A DNA stretch of 64,000 bases from Megaustenia siamemsis (Eukaryota; Mollusca; Gastropoda; Stylommatophora; Ariophantidae): positions 40,411,218 to 40,475,217 of the forward strand of contig JAVIAB010000092.1 of assembly GCA_032433765.1 (NCBI GenBank). The letters are read 5' to 3'. Positions 45,246 through 57,100 of this stretch are shown here, piece by piece (the first letter of the stretch is position 1; each line of letters opens with the position of its first letter). Made by a program: the position numbers and the translations under genes. The notes under the pieces are model-generated. The model was not told the origin of the DNA, ran no database searches, and saw nothing but the letters and a program-made list of their open reading frames with translations.

Positions 45246-46185
45246 TAAATTTCATTATCATCATCATCATCAGGTGTCGTCTTCGCAACGAAGGTTGGCT
45301 ACCATGGAACGCCATTCCACTGTTTCTTGCTTTGATGGTGCAGGTTGTTATAGCTTGACTTGTCCATCTTTTGATGTTACTCGTCCATGTTAGTCTTGGT
45401 CTGCCTCTGCTTCTTTTACCTTGTATATTCCCTTCTAATATTACTTTTAGTAGGCTGTTGTGTCTTTTAACATGCCCCGACTATTTCATTTGTCTTATTC
45501 TAATTGTGTTTAGTAGTTCTCTTTTTATTTTTAGTTGTTTTAAAACTTCGGCGTTTGTTTTCTTTTCTTTCCATCCAATTCTACCTATTCTTCTATAAAT
45601 CCACATTCCAAAGGCTTCAATTTTCTGTTCTGTGTTCTTGTCTAACGTCCATGTTTCTGCGCCATACAGGAATATTGAGAAGATGTAACATTTTGCCATT
45701 TTTAGTTTCAGCCCTGCTTTTATTTGTTTTGTTGTTAGTATATTTTTCATGGCATTAAAATTACTTTTTGCCATCCCTATTCTTTTGTTTATTTCAATTT
45801 TACATTTTCCATCATTGGTTATAGTATGTCCAAGGTAGTTGTAGCTCTGAACTGTCTCCAGATGTATTCCTTCAACTGTAATATTTATTTGTAGGTCTTG
45901 AGAATTTTTTTTTGTTTATGATCATAGCTTTAGTCTTTTTGATATTCATATCTAGTTCATATGTGCTGCTTGTTATGTTTATCACATTAAGCAATTGTTG
46001 TATGTCTTTAGAATTTTCTGCTAGTAGAACAGTATCATCAGCATATCTTAGGTTATTGATTATCTTTCCATTAATGTTTAGGCCTGGCATCTCAGTGCAA
46101 AGTTTAGACAAGCTTGGTGATAGGATGCATCCTTGTCTTACTCCTCTTTTTATATCCATGGGTGTAACTCTATATTTATTTCTTT
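45246..46185 (-). mobile_element. RTE-like LINE family A, truncated copy with RT active site
   Basis: Minus strand, from 'MDIKRGVRQGCILSPSL' through 'INGKIINNLRYADDTVLLAE' (intact YADD box, about 46,045), 'NIKKTKAMIINKK', then 'MAKSNFNAMKNILTTKQIKAG..YGAETWTLDKNTEQKIEAF..KRELLNTIRIRQMK' and the GKRxRGRPRLTWTSNI end. The frame is interrupted at several points. The plus-strand edge is (ATC)n, the complement of the family tail. Its 5' end meets a fold-back at 46,164-46,199. Confidence 0.9.
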
Positions 46186-46199
46186 ATAAATATAGAGTT
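46164..46199. repeat. Perfect 15-bp inverted repeat at a LINE 5' end
   Basis: TAACTCTATATTTAT, a 6-base loop (TTCTTT), then its exact reverse complement. The left arm overlaps the LINE's ACTCTACACCCATG-equivalent region. Confidence 0.88.
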
Positions 46200-46489
46200 A
46201 TAATTTTATAAATATATTCTATTAAATAGTGCTTTTTTCAGAGAAAGATTTCAATCTCGACAAATGTTGATTGTAATTGTTGATTTAAAACAGTAATGTC
46301 ACGTTCTTTGACTCCCAACACATGGATAGACGACATGCTAAAAAGAGGCAAATATTTGGTGGACCGCACAAGAAGACATCAATCACGTTTAGGAATTAAC
46401 AATATCAACATTGGTGAATAGTGGATACCGGTTCCTACATTATTACGGGGCACATTTCCATGTATTATCACACTAGACAGGATATGCAG
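46200..46489. other. Non-coding spacer
   Basis: No element recognised. Confidence 0.35.
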
Positions 46490-47720
46490 GGTGCAGAATC
46501 CAGACGTGGTCGATGTCACAGAAAAAGGTCGACGCCCTCATCTGGGACAACACAGACAATGATAATGCAGTCATTCATGCAGACAGATGTGTAACACGAC
46601 ACCAAAGGTGTCGAAAATTTTACAAGGCATTTACAAAATTTTAAAAGGCATTTACAGCACGCTCTGTAGGTAGAACAATCAAAGACGACAGCGGTGTGCA
46701 CGTTATGACCACGAGTAGCATGACGATGGAAGAGAAGCATGGCGATGGAAGAGTAGCATGACGATAGCAGAGTAGCATGGCGATGGAAGAGTAGCATGGC
46801 GATGGAAGAATAGCTTGTCGATGGAAGAGTAGCATGGCGATGGAAGAGAAGCTTGTCGATGGAAGAGTAGCATGGCGATGGAAGAGTAGCTTGTCGACGG
46901 AAGAGTAGCTTGTCGATGGAAGAGTAGCATGGCGATGGAAGAGTAGCTTGTCGATGGAAGAGTAGCATGGCGATGGAAGAGTAGCATGTCGATGGAAGAG
47001 TAGCTTGTCGATGGAAGAGTAGCTTGTCGATGGAAGAGTAGCTTGTCGATGGAAGAGTAGCTTGTCGATGGAAGAGTAGCTTGTCGATGGAAGAGTAGCA
47101 TGGCGATGGAAGAATAGCATGGCGACGGAAGAGCACCAAGGCGATGGAAGGGTAGCATGGCGATGTAAGAGTAGCATGGCGATGTAAGAGTAGCATGACG
47201 ATGGAAGAGGAGCATGACAATGGAAGAGTAGTACGACGATGGAGAGTAGCATGACGATGGAAGAGTAGCACGACGATGGAAGTAATGACAATGACCAGGT
47301 CATTCGTGTGGTTGGAGTCACAAGACTACATCCACTCCTGTATACTAAGTGATTCGATGAGCATGATAAGAAAAATGAGGGCGAGCTCTGTAGGCTGGCA
47401 GTAGATTGAGTCATTACAGAAGTCTACGCCCCTGGACATGCGGAAGTCCGAGGAAATGACAGAGAGGAGAGGCTGGCTAGTTGTGCTGTTGTCGAAGACC
47501 AATGAATCAGGCAGACGTCATTAATGCCTTTGGAGATGCGGGAAGGGCACAGAACTTCGATAATCGCGAGATCACATTTTTGCTTCCGACGAAAGAGATA
47601 AGAATTTAGATGGGCACAGCCAGAAACAAGTGGCTTTGCTGCGCGCATACGAGTACTTATTAACCAACAGGACAACGAACCATCGACCAGTGAGATGCAA
47701 GGCAGCGTGCTACCCAAAAA
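46490..47720 (+). pseudogene. RNase H domain fragment, copy B, split by a minisatellite
   Basis: Nucleotide-level homologue of 38,185-38,945. Before the array: 'GCATTTACAGCACGCTC.G', 'ATGACCACGAGTAGCATGAC'. After it: 'GGAGTCACAAGACTACATCC' and CILSDSMSMI (catalytic Asp kept, unlike copy A), then a decayed 'PGHAEVRGNDREERLAS' region and a 'NRDNEPST'-type end. The first Asp motif is degraded (HADRC for YTDGS). The array at 46,727-47,285 interrupts the domain between the 'TTSSMTME' and 'WLESQDY' segments. Not translatable as one protein. Confidence 0.82.
46727..47285 (+). repeat. 19-bp minisatellite grown inside the RNase H fragment
   Basis: About 29 tandem units of TAGCATGGCGATGGAAGAG with a second variant TAGCTTGTCGATGGAAGAG. 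The 19-bp period makes all three minus-strand frames open, which explains three overlapping long frames there; none is a gene. The seed is the gene's own 'AGTAGCATGACGATGGA' (copy A has AGTAGCATGACAATGGA at the same place, once). Confidence 0.93.
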
Positions 47721-48996
47721 TGTACTACGTTACTGACACTCAAAAACAGATGTAATACATTGCCGCCACAACAAAACTCAGAATTCACACAATCAACCTC
47801 AATAATGCTGCATGATCATGTTCATGGTCCATCAGCCCAAAGTACTTTTCGCTATCACTTTTGGATGGCAACTGATGTTTAATATAACCTAGAAATCTTG
47901 GTCTGGTATGGCCGTATCTCGCTAAGAAATAGGCAAAACCGGCAATGAAATAAAACGCAAAAAAAAAATTAATATAAATTAATTAAATGTAAATTAATTA
48001 CACATATATCATGGCAAATTCAGTCAAATACAAACTAGAACATTTAGTCTGGGGTTGTGCTTCGCCACGATGGAAAAAAAAAAAAAACACCAAGAACCAT
48101 GAAAATCCCGGAAATAGTTTCGAATCTTCATTCAATGTTGAGACTGCACTTGAGACTTGACTTGGCGCATACTCTGATTATTCTTAGTTAAATGAACTTC
48201 TTACTACGTGTTCAGTATGTAAAGGGCTCTTGTGTGTCTATTTACCACGGGATAAATCAATAAAGCAAACGTTGGTACATAACTCTGAGACTTCTCTTCT
48301 TTCAAAGCAGACACTGCTTTGTTATTATGTTCTACTGTCTGTGGAAACTTGATTAAGTCGGAACAATTCGGCACTTTATTTATACTTTATAGTTTTCAGC
48401 TTCTTATGAGGGTTGCTAAATAGAATACCTTCCAAAACGAATGCATTGGACAATTAAATACCACGTGGAACGTTTTCAACTCGAATGAAACAGTACAAAA
48501 TGAGACAAAGGATATGAGCCAACCTTTAGCAGGAAGAAGAGGTAGACATGTACTCTTTCTTTCTGGCGTTCCCGCTATAACTACTAAAGGAATGAGCGAC
48601 CTTCTTCGTCATCCGTTCTTAAAAGGACATTAAGAGTGCAAAGCTGCGTTATTTCGTGTTTATTTGCGCCTTTAGGGCCATTACATCCGACTTCAGCACG
48701 GCATGTTTTAGTATTGGGTTGCATTCCCTCTTCGATCCCTACTCACTTTGCCAGACTCCTTGGGTTAGTCTTTTACTGAAAGCACCACGAAAGGGTGGGG
48801 GGGGGGGGGTGGGGGAGGGCAATCCGAGTCTTTTGACCCTTGGTAGTATTAGTACCACCAGAACTAAGGATGAAAGGAAACGTAAATCTCTCTCCAGACA
48901 TTCGATTAGACACTAGACAGCACAAGAAAAAAGGCAGACCGAAATAAACCGTACGAAGAACCATCAAGAGAGTCATTGCCTTCAACATTGTGTACA
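47721..48996. other. Non-coding stretch
   Basis: Poly-A near 48,070 and a poly-G run near 48,798. No gene recognised. Confidence 0.4.
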
Positions 48997-49008
48997 GAAC
49001 AACTAGTA

Positions 49009-49364
49009 AGTAAGTAAAGTAAAGTACCCCCCGTCACGCCAAGTGGCGTATAGGGAAATATGGTGTTAGTGACCCTATATTTTACAGACCTTCAGCACAT
49101 GATTTTTGGGGTAATGTGGTCGGTATTACGCCCGTGCTGCTTTTACTTTCCCAGAAAAAATCCGGTACCCATTTAAGGCTGGGTGAACCCGGAGCCGTCG
49201 GTTGGGATCGAAACCCTACCCCTTGTACGTAGTAGTCCAGTTCACTAACCACTGAGCTATCGCGGCTCCTACTAATTTTTAGGGAATTAGTAAAACCCAG
49301 GTGTCCTCGCCAGGGTACGAACCCCGGCTGTTGCCGTGGTAAGCCAACCGCCTATCGATTGCGA
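49009..49364 (-). mobile_element. Compound SINE with two tRNA-like heads, 12-bp TSD
   Basis: The minus strand begins with a tRNA-like unit (about 49,364-49,269: 'CGATAGGCGGTTGGCTTACC' and B box GGGGTTCGTACCC), then 'ATTAGTAGGAGCCGCGATAG' starts a full copy of the main SINE to 49,009. The whole is bracketed by a perfect 12-bp direct repeat GAACAACTAGTA (48,997-49,008; 49,365-49,376), so the two units appear to have been inserted together. The main SINE part keeps its A box (TAGCTCAGTGG). Its B box region reads GGTTTCGATCCC. Confidence 0.8.
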
Positions 49365-49524
49365 GAACAACTAGTACTACAGCTAAATGGGGAGCAGTAG
49401 TTAATACCCTGTCGTATACGACCCAAAAGGAGTATAAAATGAAACATAAGAGCTTTTAAATATCTCCAGGACTATACATAGCGTCTTTTATATACTATTA
49501 TTATTGTTATTATTATTAAAAGTG

Positions 49525-49710
49525 TGATACTAAACTGGCAAACTACAGGGAAAGAGAGATCGTGGACGACAAAGAAAGAAGATAATAGTTAGCTTGGTGT
49601 CATGGCATAGAAAACAGTCAACAACAGAATTGATACGATGCACTGTAGATAGAAGATTGTAGAAGAACATGATCGCCTACGCCAACTGGTATGGCAGATG
49701 ATGATAATGA
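49525..49710 (+). mobile_element. RTE-like LINE family B, 3'-end fragment
   Basis: Reads 'TGKRDRGRQRKKIIVSLVSW', 'KQSTTELIRCTVDRRL', 'KNMIAYANWYGR', then TGATGATAATGA. Close to the end of 20,785-21,135. Confidence 0.78.
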
Positions 49711-49924
49711 TACTAAACAGCACAGTTACGTTACATGCTTTTGTTTAATTTGTTATAACCCAACCAAATGGTATTTAATGTTAACTTTATATTCCGTAGT
49801 TTTGTTCTTTGAAAACAAACCTTATACAGGAAATATGCATGCAAGGCATTGTGGTCAGATTCAGGTTCTAAATTATGTGTATGACACAATTCACTTAAAT
49901 ACCGGTCTGTATAATTGTATTGGT

Positions 49925-51250
49925 GCAGTTGAATGCAGTGACTTTAGAACAATAAGCCTAATGAGCCACAAATCTTGCTAAAAGTTATACAAGGAAAGAA
50001 GGATTCAGAATAAAATCGATACTAAATTACATGAGCAGCAATTTGGATTGAGGAAAAATAGTGGGACAAATTAAGCCATATTCTGCATGAGAACATTAAT
50101 CGAAAAGTACACAGAAGTAAACAAACCAACATATGCCTGCTTCATAGACTACACCAAAGCTTTTGATAGAGTACACCACAAACAACTTATAGAAATCCTA
50201 AAAGAGATACATCTAGATGACATGGGCATACGACTAATATGTAATCTATGCTGGGAGCAAACAGCAATAATAAAATATAACAAAGAGAACTCTACACCCA
50301 TTGATATAAAAAGAGGAGTAAGACAGGGATGCATCTTATCACCAAGCTTGTTCAATTTATACACTGAACAAATCTTTAAAAACATCACAGAGATGCCAGG
50401 CTTACAAATTAATGGAAAGATAATCAATAACCTAAGATATGCTGACGATACTGTACTACTAGCAGAAAATCCTAAAGATTTACTACAAATACTTAATGAA
50501 ATAAACATGACAAGCAACAAATATGGACTAGATATGAATATCAAAAAGACAAAAACTATGATCATAAACAAAGAAAATACTCAAAACCCACAAGTGCATG
50601 TCAAAGTTGAAAGAATAGACCTGGAGACAGTTCAGAGCTACAACTATCTTGGGAATACTATAACCAGTGATGGAAAATGTACAACTGAAATAAACAAAAG
50701 AATAGGAATGGCAAAAAATAATTTTAATGTCATGAAGAACATACTAACATCAAAACAAATAACACCAGGGCTAAAACTAAGAATAGCAAAATGTTATGTC
50801 TTCTATGTGGAACATTTCTATGTGGTGCAGAAACATGGACAGTAGACATGAAAACTGAACATAGAATGGCTTTGAAAGAGCCTTTGAAATGTGGATATAT
50901 AGAAGAATAGGTAGAATTGGGTAGAAAGAAAAGAAAACAAACGATGAAGTCTTAAAACAACTAAAAATGAAAAGAGAACTACTAAACACAATTCAAACAT
51001 GACAAATGCGATTTTTGGGCCATGTTAAAAGACAGAACAACCTACTAAAAGTAATCATGGAGGGGAAAATACAAGGTAAAAGAGGCAGAGGCAGACTATG
51101 ACTAGTAACAGACGACTAACAAATTAGGACTAGTAACATCAAAAGATGGATAAATCAGCCTATGACAACCTGCACCATCAAAGCAAGTGACAGAACAGAA
51201 TGGCGCTCCATGGTAACCAACCTTCGATGCGGAGATGGCACTCGATGAGA
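49925..51250 (+). mobile_element. RTE-like LINE family A, longest copy
   Basis: Begins in the RT domain (SDFRTISLMSHKS, about 49,940), with a frameshift to 'RRIQNKIDTKLHEQQFGLRK', then a 252-codon frame (50,087-50,845): FIDYTKAFDRVHH (catalytic Asp), 'GVRQGCILSPSLFNLYTEQI', 'INNLRYADDTVLLAE' (catalytic YADD, about 50,440), 'NIKKTKTMIINKENTQNP', 'ETVQSYNYLGNTITSDGKC'. After a frameshift near 50,800 the thumb and C-terminal region follow in pieces to 'EWRSMVTNLRCGDGTR' and GATGAGATGAGA. The endonuclease and ORF1 are absent. Confidence 0.92.
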
Positions 51251-51354
51251 TGAGATATTTTTATTATAAAGTGTGTGCGCGCGTGCATGCGTTCTTCTTC
51301 ATCCTAGACTTAACAGCAGATTACACTGCACTGTGTTCCGCACCTTCCAGTCTA

Positions 51355-53464
51355 TAGCTCGTTTCAAATCACTTGCCCAACTTCAAAACGCTATTGCTCA
51401 GAAACCGTTTGTTAAATAATGTTGAAATTTTCCAAATGTTATTAGAATGCAAAAGACCCTTTAAATGTATATTTAACAAATATCTTGCAGCTGCAGTTTT
51501 CTTAAAGCGGCGAATTTCTTTGATGTTTGTCAAAATTGTAAATTGTGAACCCCTAAATAATAGAAATTACCGTAGTTGCTGGTCTATGATTAATTTTCAC
51601 TAGGTAAAGGCGTGGCCGTAATGGGGAAATAACTGAATAAGGAAAAACACCAGGAGAATTATTGTCTTCTCAGTTCGAGGACGGACGATAATATCAAGGT
51701 ATACCTGTATGTCCAATTTTCATAGTTGTGTGGTCCTGAAAAGGACCGTTTATTGAACTAATTTAAGTTAATATAGGGGCCAACATTGTGGGGGCTATAT
51801 ACTTTCATTCTGAATCAGACGAGTCTAAAAGATTAATAACTGTTTGGGGTTGAACATTCCACAAACCATCATTTTTCCAATATTCATCTTCCTGTTTTAA
51901 GACGTGGTCTTCACATTTAGCCCAATAATCTTTGTCTATATTTAATAAACCGAGATTAGCAAGTCTTTACATCGCATATTTTGAATGTTGTATTTTCATC
52001 TGCCACTTGTCCTTTTAATTTTGCCCAGATTAGTTCTATTGGATTTAAATGAGCATGGTAAGGTGGCAGCCTCAAACTTATATGACCGTGCTCTTGGATA
52101 ATCGTATCTATTTGAAAAATATTTGTCCTTTGTTTTTGCTTTACTAGAGATAGTAATTCAGGTTTTAAGTACATGTTATTAAATTGCATGTGCTCCTTTG
52201 TGGGCCATATCTTAATAGCATCTTTTGTACTGGATGACGTCGGGACTTTATCTTCAAGTGCAACAATGTTGTGGTACGCTGCATTGTCCATTATTAGGCA
52301 ATATGGTCGATCTAGTGATGGGAGAACAGAATTTTCAATCCAATGTCGAAATATGTGACCATTCATCTCAGAGTGATAATCCCGATTGTCTATGGATTTT
52401 GAAAGAAAAATGAGCTCTGCATTCTGTATTAGTCCATGTTGTCGACTACCTGCATGAGCAATTATCAAGCGCTGTCCTTTGCTGCTAGGTATTAATCTCT
52501 TAATCTTTCCATCTGATGACTGCCATTCCCTTTGGTTAGTGTGGTGAGCATTGATCCATGTTTCATCCAAGTACACAATATCATAACCTTGCTTGCGCAC
52601 CTCTTTTACTTCACGTAAGTACTTGCTTCTCATGACTACTATATGTGGCTTCTCACAGATGATGTTTCGTCCATTGGAATACTTTCTGAATGTAAAGCCT
52701 GCAGCTCTCACATTCCTCCATAATGTAGACTTTGATATTTCAATACTGTTGTTCTTTTTCAGCGATACTTTTAATTTTCTTATTGTAACAGTTTCATTCA
52801 TACCCAACACTTTGCGAATTTCACTTCTAATAAGTTCACTGTCGAAATTATCCAACATTTTTGCTCTTCATTGTGATTTTGTATATTTTGAACATTGACG
52901 GTCACGTGCTTGAATCCAGCGATTAAATGACCGTTTAGATAAATCCAAAATGTGTCTTGTCCTATTCTCAGGGTTTTCTAAAGAATGAAATAATCTTCCT
53001 CGTTTAGCCTCTTTGCAAAAATAGTCATACATTTTTATTGCGATGTTTTGTAAACTGCAGAATTTCATTTTAAGACTCATGATAAATGTTATTGTTCCAC
53101 GTCTACACCTATGAATGAACGGAAATGTAACACACAATTTATCGTGTTTTTTACAAGTGTCTAATTGTGTCACAAAACCACGGGGAAAACGTGCAAATAC
53201 GTCAATTCTACCGTGTATGGATTTGTACTTGCTATTTTTAGTTTAAAATACTGTAAACATTAAGTTTTGACTACATCAATGGGTCGTTATAAATTTATAT
53301 AAATCAAATAAGCAACACTAATAACCAAATGGTTTTTTTAATGAAATTAATTCCCTGTTGGGTTCTAATCATTATAACTGTACATGCAAATTTTGAATAA
53401 CTTACAAAAAGCGGTTAAAAAGCTATAGATTTTAAAAGTTGGGCACGAGTTATGAAACAAGCAA
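51355..53464 (-). mobile_element. IS630-Tc1-mariner transposon, DD82E/Sailor-like, copy S3
   Basis: A 2,110-bp element with left end TAGCTCGTTTCAAATCACTT and a right end whose reverse complement starts TTGCTTGTTTCATAACTCG; TA lies on both sides (51,353-51,354; 53,465-53,466). The sequence follows S2 closely throughout, including the non-coding ends. Confidence 0.86.
51805..53080 (-). pseudogene. DD82E-like transposase, S3, one stop and one frameshift
   Basis: Starts MSLKMKFCSLQN at 53,080. A TGA at 52,868-52,870 interrupts 'TKSQ*RAKMLDNF' where S2 has Gly (GGA to TGA). The frame then runs 300 codons with all three catalytic residues (YLDETW, CLIMDNAAYHN, HLNPIELIW). Loss of 2 bp near 51,963 (AAAGACTTGC, against AAAGACTCTTGC in S2) shifts the frame after KICDVKT. 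Substitutions from S2 are few, so the lesions are recent. Confidence 0.88.
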
Positions 53465-53502
53465 TAGTACATCATCTTCATCACGCATGTGTTGATTACT
53501 TG

Positions 53503-53727
53503 TTATAGGGAAATATGGTGTTAGTGACCCTATATTTTACAGACCTTCAGCACATGATTTTTGGGGTAATGTGGTCGGTATTACGCCCGTGCTGTTTTAC
53601 TTTCCCAGAAAAAAATCCGGTACCCATTTAAGGCTGGGTGAACCCGGAAACCGTCGGTTGGGATTGAACCCTACCCCTTGTCCTTTGTAGTCCAGTTCAC
53701 TAATCACTGAGCTATCGCGGCTCCCAT
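53503..53727 (-). mobile_element. tRNA-derived SINE, 3'-trimmed copy
   Basis: Head GGGAGCCGCGATAGCTCAGT is intact with A box; the B box is GGGTTCAATCCC. The terminal 'CACTTGGCGTGACGGGG..TTTACTT' part is missing at the left (it stops at CCCTATAAC), so the 3' end was deleted after insertion or replaced. Confidence 0.87.
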
Positions 53728-54157
53728 ATAGAATATACTGAACCATTTACACTCTGCAGCCACTTCTGTTTAATTATAAAACAAATACAAACATTGCATC
53801 TCTCTCTCTCACTCTCTACTCTCTCAGTTTACACCATGCTATGATTCTGGAATATTTGTATAAGACTCAATTAGCACAATACTACAATAAGATAACGACT
53901 GAAAAGAGGAGAAATAATGTAACTGAAAAAAATAGCATACATTTTTATACACAAAAGCCCTCATCAAGGACAGCTCCTTGTCGTGGGGATGGGGCTTAAC
54001 AGTCACCAGAGACTGAAAACCAAGACTGGCCAGGGCTTCCTACACCCGAGCAAGACCACAGTCTGCTCTAGCAAGTTTAAGTGCTGAAGTCGGAGGCAAC
54101 CAGCCATAAGGTGCACTACAAAAATCAGTATGCCACGTACTCACGCCAACGGGAAGT

Positions 54158-57100
54158 GTGTCTATAACCGCAAATCGATATGGCATTCGCCCTATGATGG
54201 ACACTCAGGCATGTGCAGCGCCGGGCCCTCAGCCTCGAAAGGGCCCAACCTCTATTACTGGATGTCCTTCTCAACCGCTCTGTGGAGTCAGGGGGCGAGA
54301 GAATAGAGCTACTGGCCAATCCAAAATAAGACCACTCAAAATAATGCACTGGAATGCTGAATGCATTAACAGCAAAAGACATGGGTACAGTAAAATGATT
54401 TTAGAATTAGAAAATATCCTGCATGAAGAACAAGTAAGCATATGCTGTTTGCAGGAAACCCATCTTAACAACGACATAACCTTGAAGATTAGGAGATACC
54501 AGTGCCACCGATCTAACAGAAAAAAAGCAGACAAAAGGGCGGAATATTGACACTTGTAAAGAACATCAATGCATGTCAGATTGAAGTGTATATGGATGGG
54601 GCGGAATATCAAATACTGCACCTCGGGACAGAAGTACAGACTTTCACCTACTTAACTACTACGGCCCGAGTGACCGCCCACTAGCACTAGACACAATTAC
54701 ATTAAAAGAAATAATAATTGTATGTGGAGACTTTAACAGCCATTCATAGAGCTGGGGCTATGAAGATATGGACAAGAGAGGTGAAGAACTTGAAAATTGG
54801 CAGGATGACAATGGGCTTATACTATTAAACCAAACATCAGATCCACCAACATTCTACTCCAGATCATTCTACTCCACATCTACACCAGACCTTGCTTTCC
54901 ATTCACCAGACCTGGATTGGAATATCACACGTATTGTTGGGAAACAACTTGGAGGCAGCGACCACCGACCAGTCTTTTTAGTGGTGCAAAATGAGGCCGT
55001 CAGGGAGAGCAGCACTCTCGCCAAATGGAATTACAAAAAGGCAGACTGAAAAATGTATCAACATTGCACCAGTGTACTGACTAAAGATCTAAATACAGAC
55101 AGAGACATAAAAAAATAGTTGATGAATTCAACTAATAATACAAGTTGCCAGTGAAACAATACCTAGAGGGGCACGGAAATACTACAAACCATACTGCAGT
55201 AGTGAACTAGAGCAACTGCACAATAAGTAAGTAAAGTATCCCCGTCACGCCAAGTGGCGTATAGGGAAATATGGTGTTAGTGACCCTATATTTTACAGAC
55301 CTTCAGTACATGATTTTTGGGGTAATGTGGTCGGTATAACGCCCGTGCTGCTTTACTTTCCCAGACAAAAATCCGGTACCCATTTAAGGCTGGGTGAACC
55401 CGGAAGCCGTCGATTGGGATCAAACCCTACCCCTTGTCCTTTGTCGTCCAGTTCACTAACCACTGAGCTATCGCGGCTCCCTAACTGCACAATGACTTGG
55501 AAATACCTCGAAAGCAAGCAGAAAATAACCCCTGCCAGGAATACCACAATAACTATCAGCATGCCAAAGCCAAATTTCAATGGGCTAAACTACAAGCCAG
55601 ACGGAGAAGCTGGAAAGAGAAAACAGAGTCCTTGAATCTTGAACGAGACATAAGAAAAGTGTGGAAGCTTGTAAAACAGCTGAATGAAGAGGGTACAGAA
55701 AGAAACACCAAAATTACACTGAAGAAGGATGGAAACATCCTAACAGGTAAGCATGCAGCAAATCACTTTGCAGACTCCTTTGCAAATGACAATAATATTG
55801 AAATTAGCCTAGAGAAACGACAAGAGACCCGTTTAAAACAACAAAATGCAAGACAAGAAGAGACCGCACATGAAGTCATGGAAATACCCATTACACAAAG
55901 AGAGCTAGAGCTGTCAATATCCAAATTAAATATGAAAAAGTCACCAGGCAGTGATGCAGTGTCAAATGAAATGATTAAGAACTTGGGAACTGCAGCTAAA
56001 GCAAAACTACAGCAGATCTACAACATTTGCTGGATCACAGGTAGAGTGCTACAGGCATGGAGAGAAGCAATTATGATACCATTACTAAAGCCAGGAAAAG
56101 GTGGTTCAACGACATCCAGCAATAGACCAATCAGCCTTACAAGCTGTTTGTGTAAAACAATGGAACGTATAATCAATCTCAGACTGCAGTGGTACCTAGA
56201 AAGTGAAAATCTCCTTGTCCCACAAAAAGCAGGCTTTAGACAGTGTTACTCTACCGAAGATCAGGCAACCTATCTTTTCCAGGAAATTGAGGATGCGTTT
56301 CAAGAAAAGAAACTGGTACTAGCAGCATGGATAGACCTAAATAAAGCATTTAATAAGGTATGGAAGGAAGGGCTTTTGAAGAAACTGAGAAATTATGGAG
56401 TAAATGGCAGGATGTACAAATGGGTCAAAGCATACCTGCATAACAGGAGAGCCAGAGTGCAAATGGATGGTCTTAAGAGTAAGAAGGCCTTACTGCGCCA
56501 GGGCGTTCCATAGGGAGGGGTACTATCTCCAACACTTTTTCTGATCTACATCAATGATCTAGTTACTGAACTACCACATGGCATCAAAGTGGCAATGTAT
56601 GCAGATGACTTGGTAATATGGTGCACAGAGGAGTATGCAACAGTGGCCTCCAAATTGTTACAAAGAGCTATGTATGCACTGAATTCATGGACAAATAGAT
56701 GGCGTATCAGCATCAATACAGACAAATGCAGTACTACACGTTTCACTCTCTCCCCAAAACAAAAAGCAGGGGCCATCTACATAAACAACGAGCCTGTATA
56801 AGAAGACATACAAGCTACGTATCTCGGAGTTACATTTGACAACAAACTATCCTGGAAACAGCAGATAAATAAGGCAACCCAAAAAGCAAGGAGAAAGTTG
56901 ACAGTTCTAAGAAAGCTGTGTGGAACCACGTGGTGTGCGAGTGGGAAAATACTTAGTAACGTTTACCAACAGAGTATACGCCCACATTTAGAATATGGAT
57001 CATCTGCATGGTGCTCAGCATCAAACACCACACTGCAAGAACTGGGCAAAGTACAAAACCAGGCACTTAGGGTCATCACAGGAGCGATGAAATCAACACC

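Noticed and set aside
46516..47414. Three long overlapping minus-strand frames (170-257 codons) rich in LLFHR and LPSPCYSS
   Set aside because: They are the 19-bp minisatellite read in all three frames; the period is not a multiple of three, so each frame cycles through the others.
50149..50571. A 140-codon minus-strand frame
   Set aside because: Complementary shadow of the LINE reverse transcriptase coding strand.
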